64,000 nucleotides of DNA from Orychophragmus violaceus (GCA_030180135.1 CM058239.1:111385318-111449317), one strand, 5' to 3'; shown: positions 45,529 through 57,500, numbered from the stretch's first letter. Numbers and translations are program-made. Notes: a model not told the origin generated them from the letters alone.

Positions 45529-48500
45529 ATGTCTGTCTCAAATCACATCAACACTTTCTCACTAAGATCCGTCCTTGAGAAGGACAAGCTAAATGGATCT
45601 AATTTCTTGGAATGGTATCGGAACCTGAGAATAGTTCTCAGGCAAGAGAACAAGGAATATGTCCTTGAAAGAATTCTCACCGAGAGGCCACGTTCCAATG
45701 CTCCGCAGACAGAAAAGAATGCTTGGGATAAGCATTCAGCGGATGTCAAAGATGTTAATTGTCTAATGCTGGTGACTATGAACTCTGAGCTGCAGAAGCA
45801 ATATGAGAACGTGCTGTCACCCATTGAGATGATTAACAGCCTGAAAGCTTTGTTTCAGGAGCAAGCTCGCACAGAGAGATACCAGACGGTTAAATCTCTC
45901 ATGGATTGCAAGCTGGCTAAGGACAGTCCAGTAAGTCCTCATGTCCTTAAAATGATGGGTTACATTGATAACCTGGGGAAACTGGACTGTGCCATTAGCC
46001 AGGAGCTGGCCACTGACATGATTCTGCAGTCATTGCCGTCGTGTTTTGATCAGTTCATTATGAACTACAACATGCAAAACATGACTAAGACATTGACTGA
46101 GTTGCACGGTATGCTGAAGACAGCAGAACCAAATCTCAAGAAGGCTACTCCCAGTGTCCTGATGGTACAAGGGAATAAGAGGTTTAAGAAACCTAAGAAG
46201 GGTAAGGGTAAGGCCCAGGTTGTCCAGGCTGAAAGTCAGGACAAGCCCAAGCCGAAACCCAAATCCGGGCCTTCTCCTGAGGATAAGTGCAACTACTGCA
46301 AGCAGTTGGGGCATTGGAAGAAAGACTGCAAGAAGTTCATGGAAGATTACAAGAAGCTGAAGAAGACGTATGACGCGTCTGATTCAGGTATTTATGTTAT
46401 CGAACTTGGTTTTATATCTTCTCGTTCTACTTCGTGGGTATTGGATACCGGCTGCGGTGCTCATATTTGTACTGATGTGCAGGCACTAAGAAACAGTAGG
46501 ACGCTGAAGAAAGGACAAGTAGAGCTACGAGTCGGGAATGGAGCTAAGATTGATGCACTGGCCGTAGGCACCTACGAGTTGTCTTTACCTTCGGGCATGG
46601 TTTTAATTTTGAATAATTGCTACTATGTACCTGCGATTAGCAGAAACATAATTTCAGTTTCCATTTTGGATTTGGAAGGTTTTGATTTTGCTGTTAAGAA
46701 TAAAGTTTGTTCTTTTAATCGTGATGGTAATTATTATGTTAGCGCCCCATTAGATAATGGGTTATATATATTAAACCAAGAAATGCCTGTCTTTAACATA
46801 AATACAAAGAGGTTTAAGTCCAATGACGAAAACCCGACTTTCTTATGGCATTGTCGTTTGGGCCATATCAATGAGAAACGCATCCAGAGGCTCCATCGAA
46901 ATGGGCTTCTGGGCTCATTTAATTTTGAATCATGTGAGAAATGCGAGTCTTGTTTGGTGGGCAAAATGGCTAGAGCCCCTTTCAACAAACCAAATGAAAG
47001 GGCCAGTGATTTATTGGGCCTTGTTCATACTGATGTATGTGGGCCAATGAGTACTGCTGCCAGAGGAAACTTTAAGTACTTCATTACCTTTACTGATGAT
47101 TTCAGTAGGTATGGCTATGTCTATTTGATGAGACACAAGTCAGAATCCTTTGATAGATTCAAGGAATTCAAGAATGAAGTACAGAATCAACTTGGCAAAA
47201 GTATTAAGATTCTGCGATCGGATCGCGGAGGAGAATACTTGAGCCAAGAATTCAGCGACTATCTGAGCGAGTGTGGAATCGTTTCACAACTCACTCCTCC
47301 TGGTACACCCCAATGGAATGGAGTGTCGGAGAGGAGAAATCGAACTTTATTGGATATGGTTCGGTCTATGATGAGTCATTCTAATCTTCCACTATCCTTT
47401 TGGGGATATGCTCTAGAAACGTCTGCGTTTACACTGAATAAAGTGCCATCTAAATCAGTAGAAAAGACACCACATGAACTGTGGACTGGGAACATTCCTA
47501 GTCTGTCTTTCCTAAGGATTTGGGGTTGCGAGGCTTATGTCAAACGTTTAATCTCTGACAAACTTACACCCAAATCAGATAAATGCTATTTCGTTGGTTA
47601 TCCTAGGGACTGTTCTTTTCTTGAGAGGGAGTTTCTCTCTAAGAAAAACAGTGGGAGTAAAGTACATCTCGAAGAAATTCAAGATGCACAGGAGACTGCC
47701 CAACCTATTGAGGAAGAGCAGCAGTTGGATCCACAAAGTTCTGTGGAACCGGCGCCTGTGGAGCCTGAAGTTCGCAGATCCGGAAGGATCCGTCACGAAC
47801 CCGAGAGATACTATGGATTTCTCGTAACCAATTCAAATGATCTGATGATCATTGAAGGTGACGAACCAGCGACCTTTGCGGAAGCAATGATGGGCCCGGA
47901 CTCCGAAAAGTGGCTTGGAGCCTCTAAATCCGAAATGACATCCATGTCAGAGAACCGAGTATGGTCCTTGGTCGATTTACCTAGTGGTGTAAAAGCCATT
48001 GAGTGTAAATGGATCTTCAAGAAGAAGATTGACGTGGATGGCAATGTACAGATTTACAAAGCGAGATTGGTGGCTAAAGGTTTCAGACAAATTCATGGTA
48101 TTGACTATGATGAAACCTATTCCCCAGTAGCTATGCTTAAATCTATTCGGATTCTTCTAGCGATTGCTGCTCATTATGATTATGAGATTTGGCAGATGGA
48201 TGTCAAAACCGCATTCCTGAATGGTATTCTGGAAGAGGATGTGTACATGACACAGCCTGAAGGTTTTGTCGATCCTAAAAACGCTGGGAAGGTATGCAAG
48301 CTTCATAAATCCATTTATGGGTTGAAGCAAGCATCACGGAGTTGGAATCTCCGTTTTGATGAAGCAGTAAAACAATTCGGTTTCATCAAGAACGAAGAAG
48401 AATCATGTGTATACAAGAAGACAAGTGGGAGCAAAATTGCATTTCTTGTACTGTATGTCGATGACATACTCCTCCTCGGTAATGACGTTCCGTTGCTTCA

Positions 48501-49437
48501 GTCTATTAAGACTTGGCTAGGAAGTTGTTTTTCCATGAAAGACATGGGAGAAGCCGCATACATTCTTGGAATCAGAATCTACAGAGATAGAACTAACAAG
48601 CTGATTGGATTGTGCCAAGACACTTATATTGATAAGGTGTTGCACAGATTCAGGATGCAAGATTCCAAGAAAGGCTTCATACCAATGTCTCACGGCATGA
48701 GTCTCAGCAAGAAGCAGTGTCCGGCGACACCTGCTGAGCGAGAACGCATGAATAGGATTCCTTATGCCTCTGCAATAGGATCTATTATGTATGCCATGCT
48801 CTGCACTCGTCCAGATGTAGCTTACGCGTTAAGCATGACGAGTAGATACCAATCTGATCCAGGTGAAGCTCACTGGACAGCTGTCAAGAATATTCTCAAG
48901 TATTTGAGACATACTAAGGAAAAGTTCCTTGTGTATGGAGATAGTGATGAACTTGTGGTGAATGGATTCACCGATGCGAGTTTTCAGACGGACAGAGACG
49001 ATTTCCGATCACAGTCTGGATATGTCTTCTGTCTAAATGGCGGTGCGGTGATCTGGAAGAGCTCTAAGCAGAATACCGTTGCTGACTCCACAACGGAAGC
49101 TGAATATGTTGCTGCTTCAGAAGCGGCAAAGGAAGCTGTTTGGATCAAGAAGTTCATGACTGAACTTGGTGTGGTTCCTAGTATCTTGGAGCCAGTGGCT
49201 TTGTTCTGCGATAACAATGGAGCCATTGCTCATGCGAAAGAACCCAGGTCACACCAGAAGTCCAAACACGTTGAGAGGAAATATCATCTGATTCGTGATA
49301 TTGTCAATAGAGGTGATGTGAAGATCAGCCGAGTTCCGACAAACGAGAATGTCGCTGATCCTCTAACCAAGTCACTCTCAAGGCCTAAGCATGAGAGTCA
49401 TACGACTGCTGTAGGCATTAGAGATCTTAAGATGTAA
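45529..49437 (+). CDS. Ty1/copia gag-pol polyprotein, 1302 aa
   Basis: Domains in order: gag (residues 1-210, NGSNFLEWYRNLRIVL), zinc knuckle CNYCKQLGHWKKDC (about 256), protease SWVLDTGCGAHICTD (about 304), integrase with H-H-C-C (WHCRLGHIN...CEKCESC, about 440-480) and D-D-E residues in HTDVCGPM, LRSDRGGEY and GVSERRNRT. RT has EIWQMDVKTAFLNGI and LVLYVDDILLLGND (about 980), and RNase H has GFTDASFQ, TTEAEYVA, LFCDNNGA, NVADPLTKS. The frame has no stop. Between KCYFVGYPRD (about 685) and FLEREFLSKKNSGS the usual segment of some 17-20 residues (GYYFY...VFV.R in relatives) is absent. This deletion may impair function. Start: first ATG after the leader, giving a normal copia gag beginning. Confidence 0.95.
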   Translation: MSVSNHINTFSLRSVLEKDKLNGSNFLEWYRNLRIVLRQENKEYVLERILTERPRSNAPQTEKNAWDKHSADVKDVNCLMLVTMNSELQKQYENVLSPIEMINSLKALFQEQARTERYQTVKSLMDCKLAKDSPVSPHVLKMMGYIDNLGKLDCAISQELATDMILQSLPSCFDQFIMNYNMQNMTKTLTELHGMLKTAEPNLKKATPSVLMVQGNKRFKKPKKGKGKAQVVQAESQDKPKPKPKSGPSPEDKCNYCKQLGHWKKDCKKFMEDYKKLKKTYDASDSGIYVIELGFISSRSTSWVLDTGCGAHICTDVQALRNSRTLKKGQVELRVGNGAKIDALAVGTYELSLPSGMVLILNNCYYVPAISRNIISVSILDLEGFDFAVKNKVCSFNRDGNYYVSAPLDNGLYILNQEMPVFNINTKRFKSNDENPTFLWHCRLGHINEKRIQRLHRNGLLGSFNFESCEKCESCLVGKMARAPFNKPNERASDLLGLVHTDVCGPMSTAARGNFKYFITFTDDFSRYGYVYLMRHKSESFDRFKEFKNEVQNQLGKSIKILRSDRGGEYLSQEFSDYLSECGIVSQLTPPGTPQWNGVSERRNRTLLDMVRSMMSHSNLPLSFWGYALETSAFTLNKVPSKSVEKTPHELWTGNIPSLSFLRIWGCEAYVKRLISDKLTPKSDKCYFVGYPRDCSFLEREFLSKKNSGSKVHLEEIQDAQETAQPIEEEQQLDPQSSVEPAPVEPEVRRSGRIRHEPERYYGFLVTNSNDLMIIEGDEPATFAEAMMGPDSEKWLGASKSEMTSMSENRVWSLVDLPSGVKAIECKWIFKKKIDVDGNVQIYKARLVAKGFRQIHGIDYDETYSPVAMLKSIRILLAIAAHYDYEIWQMDVKTAFLNGILEEDVYMTQPEGFVDPKNAGKVCKLHKSIYGLKQASRSWNLRFDEAVKQFGFIKNEEESCVYKKTSGSKIAFLVLYVDDILLLGNDVPLLQSIKTWLGSCFSMKDMGEAAYILGIRIYRDRTNKLIGLCQDTYIDKVLHRFRMQDSKKGFIPMSHGMSLSKKQCPATPAERERMNRIPYASAIGSIMYAMLCTRPDVAYALSMTSRYQSDPGEAHWTAVKNILKYLRHTKEKFLVYGDSDELVVNGFTDASFQTDRDDFRSQSGYVFCLNGGAVIWKSSKQNTVADSTTEAEYVAASEAAKEAVWIKKFMTELGVVPSILEPVALFCDNNGAIAHAKEPRSHQKSKHVERKYHLIRDIVNRGDVKISRVPTNENVADPLTKSLSRPKHESHTTAVGIRDLKM

Positions 49438-50245
49438 TCTTGATTCTAGTGGGAGTTTTGGTTTTTGTTTTAGTTATAATAAGACGCTATTGTAAACATT
49501 CTTTTAGAAGTGTTTAATGAAATTTGATTTCAGCATTATTTATTGTGATCTAAATAATGGTCCCAAAATAAGTTTATGACATATTATAGGTCATCAAGTT
49601 GAGAACTTGATCATGAAACCCTATAAGTTAATAAATTATTTTGTCCCTAGTCAAGGTTGTAGAATCGGGACACTGACAACCGTTAGAGACTAGATTGTGA
49701 GGTGACTGTTGGCTAAGTTTCATGGAGCCAATGATATGATTATCGCAGTCAGTCACATAGATATATGTCAGTGGACATATGATCGGACATGACCCGCTAA
49801 TGAGAAGTCTACAAGATAGTAATATATGTGTCATAAGAGGTTCTCATTACGACTATAGAGTATAGTCCTAAGACCTGAGTTCATCATGCTTTCTTGCATA
49901 TGAATTGGTACATTTTGACTTTGTCAAACGTCGATCCGTAACTGGCGGCTATAACGACACTGTTCAAGTTTATCATGAAGTGTGCGTTGAAACAGGGATG
50001 GAACAAGATGGAATTTGTCCCTCCTGAAAAACGGGAGATAAATATCTCAGGGCCTATCGAAGATTGAATACTGAGAGAATGTGTGGCCGCACTCAAACGA
50101 ACTGTAGTTCAGTTGTTTGTAATGTTCAGTATGAGATCAGGAGTTCGATAAACACGATGTTGGCTTAATAAGGATGACACAAATCTTGCCTTATGCCAAA
50201 TCGAGATATAGAGACAAAAGGATTATAGGAATTGATGATTCCAGT
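49438..50245 (+). other. 3' untranslated region of copia element
   Basis: About 800 bp with no coding sequence supported between gag-pol and polypurine tract. Contains ATAGTCCTAAGACC-type sequence but no palindrome pair. Confidence 0.75.
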
Positions 50246-50258
50246 ACAAGTGGGAGAT
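50246..50258 (+). other. Polypurine tract of copia element
   Basis: ACAAGTGGGAGAT directly before the 3' LTR. Confidence 0.85.
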
Positions 50259-50896
50259 TGTTGGGATAGTGTCCTGAAATCACACCTGTACTCACTCCTG
50301 TGATAGTTGTGTGTCGAGATCTGACATTCGTATAATACTGGGTGTTTGCAATGCTTTGCTAGAAGCCTCTTGCAATATGTAAGTCGTGGACTTACTACCA
50401 GTATTATATGATCCTATAGGGTCACACACCTAAGCGAACTGGAAGCTACGACATGGGAATGATCATTGTGGCAATGATCATGTTATGTGTATTGAAATAC
50501 ACATAAGAATCGATATAAAGGTGTTGTGTCGATCGACACAGCTTGTGTGTCGGTCGACACAGTTCGGATTTTCCGAACATGCTTTTCGGGTTATGGCTTA
50601 ATTTAGTCTGGCCCGTTAATCACGTTTAGGTCGAATAAAAACGTGTTTAGTTCGACCTAAACAACAGAGCCGTCCAGTTTTCTTGAGAGAGACACTAGAC
50701 ACACCAGAACCTATCGATCCCCATTGATCCGGCACTAGCATCCCGTTTCCAGCGAGCGTGCGTGTGTATCTGGTAGAGGCAAAGCGTTGCGTTGCTCCAC
50801 TGATCTCGTTCACCATCTTCTTCCGCTGCCAAAGGTAAGAACGAGGTTGGTTCTAAATTTCAATATAACAAACCCTAGATCCATCGGGATTCAACA
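50259..50896 (+). repeat. 3' LTR of copia element
   Basis: Starts TGTTGGGATAGTG and ends GGGATTCAACA; same 638-bp length as the 5' LTR with about nine substitutions. The palindrome pair at 50525-50561 is unchanged. ATAAC target duplication follows at 50897-50901. Confidence 0.93.
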
Positions 50897-51703
50897 ATAA
50901 CGGCTGAGCTTAACAAAAAAATGGTAAAGCATCAAGTCCTATCGGTAGGTTTGGGTGGGCTAGGAAGTGGTCGGTGAAATTTATTAACAAGTCCAGAAAC
51001 GACTTAAATTGAGTGTAGAAAATTGGGTCAATGAATGATTGCAGTGGTAGAAAAATCTAGATTAAATCCCAGAAGGACATAGATCAAGTACCAGAGATCG
51101 AGTCTTTGAGGGACTACGATTGGTCAAATGTTATTAAAGTCCAAGAAAAGTAAGGTTATGGATATGGGATCGGCTTAATGAGTCAATCGGGAAAGGGTCG
51201 GTAAAAGCAATTCAGTCTAGTGATGCAATGGACTGATGGAGTGGATTTGGATTGATAAATCAAGTACTTGATGTTTATCCGAGTGAGACTGCTATCATTA
51301 GCTCCATAAAATAGTAAAGAAATGGAACAAACCATAAAATTCGCGGACTAATTTGTTCGCAGTGGGGGAGAATTATAACGCCTTGGTTTCTAAATTATTT
51401 TATTTAAAATAATTAATTCGGAAGGGCAATGACTTTTCAAACACTGCAGTATATAGTGGGGGTGGGTATCTTTTAGTGACCGTCCCTTACTCCTCGGCGT
51501 TTCTTGTGGAAATTTTTAAAAATCCAAGTTAGAAATCAAATAATCTAAAATTAGTAACAGAAGTTGGAATTAATATAAAAATTGACCTCGAGAAATTTAA
51601 GAAATTGAAGAGTTTATTAGATATTTTGCTATTCGAAATTTAAAGAAATTGAAGAGTTTATTAGAAGAGTAGTAGAGGATTTGAGGATGAAAAAAAAAGA
51701 GGA

Positions 51704-53710
51704 GGTATGGCAGCCTTTTGGAAGAAAAATGTCAAGACGGACTTTCTCTTTGTAAATAGGAATATCTTGGACATTTCTGTACAGTACGGTGATGCAATCT
51801 TCTTTGTTTCTTTCATTTATGGCAATCCAAATGTCAAGTACAGAGATATAGTGTGGGAAAATCTCTCGAGAATTGGAACTACGCGTAAGGAACCCTAGTG
51901 TATGTTGGGGGGCTTTAACGAGATCTTGAGCAATGAAGAAAATTTAGGAGGACCAAGAAGAGAAGAAAAATCTTTTGAAAGTTTCGCTATGATGCTTAGA
52001 TGGTGTGGGATGACGGAACTACCGAGCTCAGGTAACGGTTTCACTTGGGGTGGAAGAAGGGGTAATCTGTGGATACAATGCAAACTTGATAGAGGTTTTG
52101 GAAATGACACCTAGTTCAAATCTTTCCCGGCCTTAAATCAAATATTCCTCGACAAACGCGGATTAGATCATAGGCTTGTTTTGGTGAAACTGGTCTCAGA
52201 TCAGGAGAGCTAAAGGGGGTCATTCTGATTTGACAAAAGGCTTCTACATAAACCATGGGTTAAGGAAACGATTGCAGGAGCATGGAATTCTCAACCCAGA
52301 GGCACCCCTTTAAACATTTCAGCGCGTATGAGATCATGCAGAAGAGATCTTAGCAAATGGAAAAAAAGAAAATAACACCAATGCAAACAAGAAGATCTCC
52401 CAAATCCAAAGCTTGATTGAAGTTGAGCATGCTTGCTTCCCAATATCCATCCTTTCTTCGTGTGGACAGCCTGAAAAAGGATTTAAGCTCAGCTTATTTG
52501 GTCTGAAGGAGTGAAACTTGTAGTCTGAAACTTATATGGATGTTGTATTTCTGTGCGGGTTCGTTATGGGTGGCTTTGGTCCGGAGGAAGTATCTGAGTT
52601 CTGCTACTTTCTGGGCATTGAATGAGAAAATTTATTGTTTCTCTTGGTCCTTTCGTCAGCTGCTGAAGATGCGCCATAAGGCTCTCAAACTCATTTCCAT
52701 CAGTGTTAGAAGCGGTGACTCCACCTTTTGGTGGGATCCATGGTGCCCTTTTGGACTGCTTTATCATTTCTTAGGTGAGGATGGTCCTTCTCGTTTTAGT
52801 ATCCCACTTTATGCGACTATTGCAGGCGTGATTCAGAATAAAGTATGGAACGTACCTGCCCATTGCACGCTCGGAAAAACATGTTCAGTTATATGTTTTC
52901 ATTTCCACTCTCTCGATTGATGGCTTTAGTGGTGATTTGGAGTGTCAATGATCATAGGAGGCATAATTTTTGTTCTAGGGATGTTTGGAATGAAATTAGA
53001 TAACATAGGACAAACAAAGTTAGGCTCCTCTTATTTGGCATAAAGCCATTATTCCCCGTCATGCTTCTACTGCTTGGTTCTTTGTGCTTGACAGGAACCC
53101 GAGTTGGAGCGGGTGGCTGCGTGGGGCTACGATACAGAGAAAATTGCCGTCTATGCGGTGGTGCAAATGAGACCCGAGATCATTTGTTCTTCTTATGTCC
53201 TTATTCACTACAAATTTGGCGAGACATCACCAATCACCTTGGTATTCAGAATGCACCTTATGGGTGGGTTGCGGTTCTTCATTGGCTGAGCGCAAATAAC
53301 TTTAGTAAACATATCAAGCTGGCCCTTATGCAAGGATGGCAAGCTTCGATGTATGCTATCTGGCAAGAAAGAAACAACCGTGTGCGCAATGGGACAACTC
53401 TACATCCGATTGCCATTCGGGAACATATTTTCACAACTCTAAAGATCAAATGCTCGGCGATGGCCTCTCTTGGTTTTACTATTGGTCCTCCTCTTTCTCT
53501 GCTTTGGATCCGTCTACATCCTCCTTAGATCTTTTGTTATACAGTTTGATCTAGTATGGTTGTGCTTTCTTACAGGTTCCTGGTCCTCCCCCCCCCCCCC
53601 CATTTTGTCTCTTAATGTTTTGTTTGATGCTTATAAACTCCTATGTAACCGATTTCTCTTCATTTATATATTTGAAACCCTTTGCCAAATAAAAAATTTC
53701 ATTCTTGAAT
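51704..53710 (+). mobile_element. LINE (L1-type) remnant with large internal deletion
   Basis: At 51706-52200 the text is an AP-endonuclease middle part: VKTDFLFVNRNILD, FVSFIYGNPNVKYRD, GGFNEILSNEENLGGPRREE, GNGFTWGGRRGNLWIQCKLD, LDHRLVLVKL. RT is missing. From about 52660 the C-terminal part appears (SGDSTFWWDPWCPFGLLYHF), then the zinc-like region CRLCGGANETRDHLFFLCPY (53140-53220), IWQERNNR and an untranslated tail to about 53710. Several stops and shifts. No clear poly-A tail; the left end cuts DEFL unit 3. Confidence 0.82.
53588..53601. repeat. Poly-C run in LINE 3' tail
   Basis: Fourteen consecutive C residues, unusual in this AT-rich region; could also be a sequencing-length uncertainty. 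Confidence 0.85.
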
Positions 53711-54113
53711 AAAATAAGTTATATTTTCAGGGTTGAGTAATTGTCTCCAGTAGAGAGAAATTCCAATTTTGGGTGATACCCATTAATTTATTGTCTTGTT
53801 GATATCAATTGCGGACCAGATAGAACCATGTCATGAAACAACTCAATCGCACAAGTTAAGCTTTATATTTGGATAACAAAACCAATCTCAAACATACTCC
53901 TCCAAAAGTTTATTTGCTCAAGTAAGGTAAACTCATTCTAATCGTACCTTTTTAGGACACACGAAGATGAATCAATCTTCTCCTACCTACAAACTCTTTC
54001 AAACCTTAGACAATATTTTGTTTCGCACATGAGCGGTGATGTGTAAAATCTGAAATTTGAATCATCAACCAACATTATATATTTTTAGTTAAATGTGATT
54101 CATCTGAACCGGT
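53711..54113. other. Unassigned spacer between LINE remnant and Ty3 element
   Basis: I see no ORF, repeat unit or transposon signature here. It may be residual host DNA or decayed transposon. Confidence 0.5.
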
Positions 54114-54380
54114 TGATGTAGCATAAGGCCCACGGCATCTCATTTTGTCGTTGGGCTTCGTTACTAAAGATTATTTCAACATTAGATTTAGATTAATATT
54201 GTGTTATTTGTGTTTATCTCTTAAATAGATTTGATGTTATCTTTAAAAGAGTTTTGTATTACTTAAGAGAACACAATTTTCATCAATAAGAAATTGAATT
54301 CGTTTGCAAACGGAAATCGCCTCAAGTTCCTATATGATCTTGTGCCCAACGATATCGTCCAAATCCCTAGGCATCTCATG
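54114..54380 (+). repeat. 5' LTR of decayed Ty3 element
   Basis: Shares CTCATTTTGT(C/T)GTTGGG, ACTAAAGATTAT and GGTGTTATCTTTA-like blocks with 58510-58645. Inner edge approximate; no convincing primer site recognised. Confidence 0.65.
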
Positions 54381-54451
54381 ATCCTAGCTATTTGGTTCTC
54401 TTTCTAATCCGCTGCTACAACAGTTGCCATCAGATTCAAACAATCATAAAC

Positions 54452-55470
54452 ATGCCGCCGAACAAGAGTGTTCAACTGCTTCTTGAGGAGCAGGCCGAAA
54501 TTTTTCGCATAGTACTCATAGATTTTCATCAGGAGTTATGCAAGACCTTGCGTACCACCGTTGAGACATCAATCCGAGCAGGTATCAAACTTCGAAACGA
54601 GGCTCCGCGACTAGCTCGCGATAATGATCAGATCTTCAAGGATGACAGTGATGTTTAAGAAGCAGTCAACAACCCGTTTTCCCCGATTCATGAACGACAA
54701 CAACATGGTATTGTTGTTAATCATTAGGTAGACAATCGGCGGTGGGAGTCTAGATTTAAGGTAGATCTTCCAGAATTTCATGACGGACTTCAACCGGACG
54801 AGCTGCTTGGTTGGATGAATTCTGTTGAAGAAATTTTGGCTTTCAGACAAGTTCTCGATGATATGTGTGTTCCTTTGGTAGCAACTTGCTTCAAGGGTCG
54901 TGCATCGGCATGGTGGCAACATGTCAAAGATCAACGATTGCGTGCTGGGAAGAGTCACATTATGTCGTGGGATAAATTAAAACATGAACTTCATAAAGCG
55001 TTCCTACCATACAACTACTCGCGTACGATCTACAACTGTTTGCAAAATTTGCGACAAGGAAACAAATTACTGGACGATTATGCGTCAGACTTCTTTGCTT
55101 TGTTAGCTCGTAACACCCTTACCGAGTCTGACGAACAAGTTGTTTCGCGTTTCATGGGTAGTCTTCGACCATAAATTCAGAATGCACTGCTTCAATTTGA
55201 CCCAGCAACGGTCTCTGGGGCACATCAATGTGCTTTTCTCATTGAAAAACAATTGTGTTCCTCTGGGAGCTCTTGGAATGCATCTAGAACGGGGCGTAAC
55301 TTTGTTCCAGCTGTTATTGATCACGGAGCTGGTGATACGCAATCTCCGTCCAGACACTCGAGTCGGTAGATTCTGCATGGTCAAAACCACCTCGACCTCC
55401 CAGATTTCGTTGTTTCGGTTGTGCAGAAAGTGGGCATCGACAATCGGCATGTCCAAAGAAGGGCCGTCGT
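54452..55470 (+). pseudogene. Ty3 gag with zinc knuckle
   Basis: MPPNKSVQLLLEEQAEIFRI starts a frame that stops at 54656. Beyond it FKVDLPEFHDGLQPDELLGW, ASAWWQHVKDQRLRAG and LHKAFLPYNYSRTIYNCLQN (to 55174) form the gag domain. Zinc knuckle RCFGCAESGHRQSACPK (C-x2-C-x4-H-x4-C) lies at about 55407-55457 in another frame. Confidence 0.78.
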
Positions 55471-57500
55471 GGATTATACAATACAGATGCCCATGTTTAC
55501 GATGAGGGAGATGAATCTCTTGATCGGGACTTTGAAGATGACCTCGTGACAGGAGATATCGGTGTCAATTTGGTTGCCTGTCGTAATTTCCTTCTTCTGC
55601 AAGTACGAGAAGAACCATGGATCTTCCACTCGTCTTGTACCATTCGGGGAAAAGTGTGCAAGCTCATCATTGATTTCGGAAGTTGTACCAATGTGATTTC
55701 CGAAGAGTCAGTGGCTAAGCTCGTGTTAGTCACCGAGCCGCATCCCACTCCGTATAAACTTATGTGGTAGAATTCGAAGACCGAGCTTTGTATCTCCAAA
55801 CTTTGTGTTCCGTTTTCTATCGTAAATATTTATAAGGATTTGATCTGCTGCGACGTCATTCCTATGGATAGTTTCCACCTCCTCGTAGGACTCCCTTGGC
55901 AATACAACCGTCGTACCATGCACGATGGATCGAAAATACATACCGGTTCACTTTTGAGGATAAACGTATCACGCCATTTCCATCTCAAGATGCACATGAG
56001 TCTGCTCTAAGCCAGCCTACGACAACAACTGCTTTGATGACACCTAACACGCATGTTATCTTTGTTAATAGGTCGCAATTTGAGAAAGACTTGGAGGTTT
56101 CGTCTTATGTTCTCGCACTTGTGGTCTCTTTTAACGCTCACTCACCTATTGCGGATGCACCATAAGAATTTCATATGCTCTAACTGAGTTTGTTGATGTG
56201 TTCCCGGCTGATTTACCGGCTGGACTCCCTCCTTTACGCGACATTCAGCACTGCATTAATCTCGCTCCACATTTGTCTTTACCGAATCGTCCTCATTATC
56301 AAATCAGCCTGCAAGAACACGACGAGCTCAGACGACGGGTAAAATAATTGGTCAATAAAGGGTATGTTCGTGAAAGTCTTAGCCCATGCTTTGTCCCAGC
56401 TTTGCACATCCCCAAAGGACAAGTCTTGGTGTATGTGCGTAGATAGCCGAGCTATCAATCGCATAACTATTCGGTATAGGTTTCATATTCCGCGGTTGGA
56501 CGACCTTCTTGATCAAATAGGATGTGTGTCATTCTTCACAAAATTGGACCTCAAGATTGGGTACCATCAAGTCCGCATTCGCCTGGCGATGAAAACTGCA
56601 TTCAAAACGCACTAAGGTCTCTTTGAGTGGCTTGTAATGCCTTTTGACATGTAAAATTCTCCAAGTACATTTATGTGTGTCATGAACCAGGCGATGCGTC
56701 AATACATTGGTCGGTGAGTCGTCGTTTATTTCGATGATATACTGATATTTAGTGCTTCTCTTGATGACCATCTTTAACACCTTCGCGATGTATTACTCTT
56801 CCTACAGCAAGAGAAGTTGTTTGCAGCAACAAAAATGTACATTTGGTGTTGATTAGGTGTTGTTTTTAGGCTAAATCGTTTCAATATGAGGCCTTGAAGT
56901 GGATCCAGCAAAGGTATCCGCCATTCAATCCTGGTCTACACCGTTGTTTGTCACTCAAATTTGAAGCTTCCATGGCCTAGCATCATTGTATTGGCGGTTT
57001 ATTAGCCATTTCAGCACCATCATGTCCTCCATCACGGATTGCTAAAAAGGCGACATTTCAATGGACTCAGGAAGCGGGCCACGCTTTTCATCTCATTAAC
57101 GTTAAGTTTTCCACTGCCCTTGTGTTGATTCTTCCCAATTTCGACATGGTATTTAAAATTTACTGTGATGTTTCCAAAGCAGGGATCGGAGGGGTTTTGG
57201 GTCAAGCCAGTCGACCTATGGCATTTTACAGCGAGAAAATTGCAGGTTCTCGTTGGCGATATAGTACATACGATGTTGAGCTATATGCGGTAGTTTAGTC
57301 TGTTAAGCACTAAAGACATTATTTGTTTTGTATGGAGTTTGTGATTTTCACAGATCATGATATGGGCTCGCAAGAGAAGATCTCGTCTCGACATGCCTCT
57401 TGGTTCGCTTACCTGCAACAGTACACATTTGTCATTAAGCATAAAGCGTGTACTTTGAATAGAGTGATTGATGCTCTTAGTCGGCATCTCTCTTTGTTAA
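55471..57500 (+). pseudogene. Ty3 protease, RT and RNase H remnants
   Basis: Protease: VCKLIIDFGSCTNVISEESV (D-F-G at the active site) near 55660-55710, then DVIPMDSFHLLVGLPWQYN (about 55850). RT: VNKGYVRESLSPCFVPAL (56352), FFTKLDLKIGYHQVRIR (56530-56582), and YFDDILIFSA at about 56728-56757, a YxDD-type box. RNase H: FKIYCDVSKAGIGGVLGQ (about 57150) and FYSEKIAGSRWRYSTYDVEL. Frame changes and stops are dense. Confidence 0.8.

Larger units (their letters stand above)
43542..50896 (+). mobile_element. Intact-looking Ty1/copia retrotransposon
   Basis: Two 638-bp LTRs (43542-44179, 50259-50896), tRNA-Met primer site, 1.3-kb leader, one 1302-codon gag-pol ORF, 3' region and polypurine tract. 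The 5-bp target duplication ATAAC flanks it (43537-43541, 50897-50901). The empty site GAGTTATAACGGCTGAG is present in units 1 and 2. By eye the LTRs differ at about nine positions without indels (about 1.4%), so it inserted after the array units had formed. Confidence 0.95.
42195..51703 (+). repeat. DEFL-array unit 3: DEFL gene deleted, copia inserted, 3' end cut
   Basis: It begins like units 1 and 2. At 42693-42699 the sequence jumps from the start of the upstream region to beyond the gene. It then continues as in units 1 and 2 to 43541, is interrupted by a copia element (43542-50896), and resumes at 50902. The unit ends at about 51703 where LINE sequence starts, roughly at the point equivalent to 37550 in unit 1. 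Confidence 0.88.
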
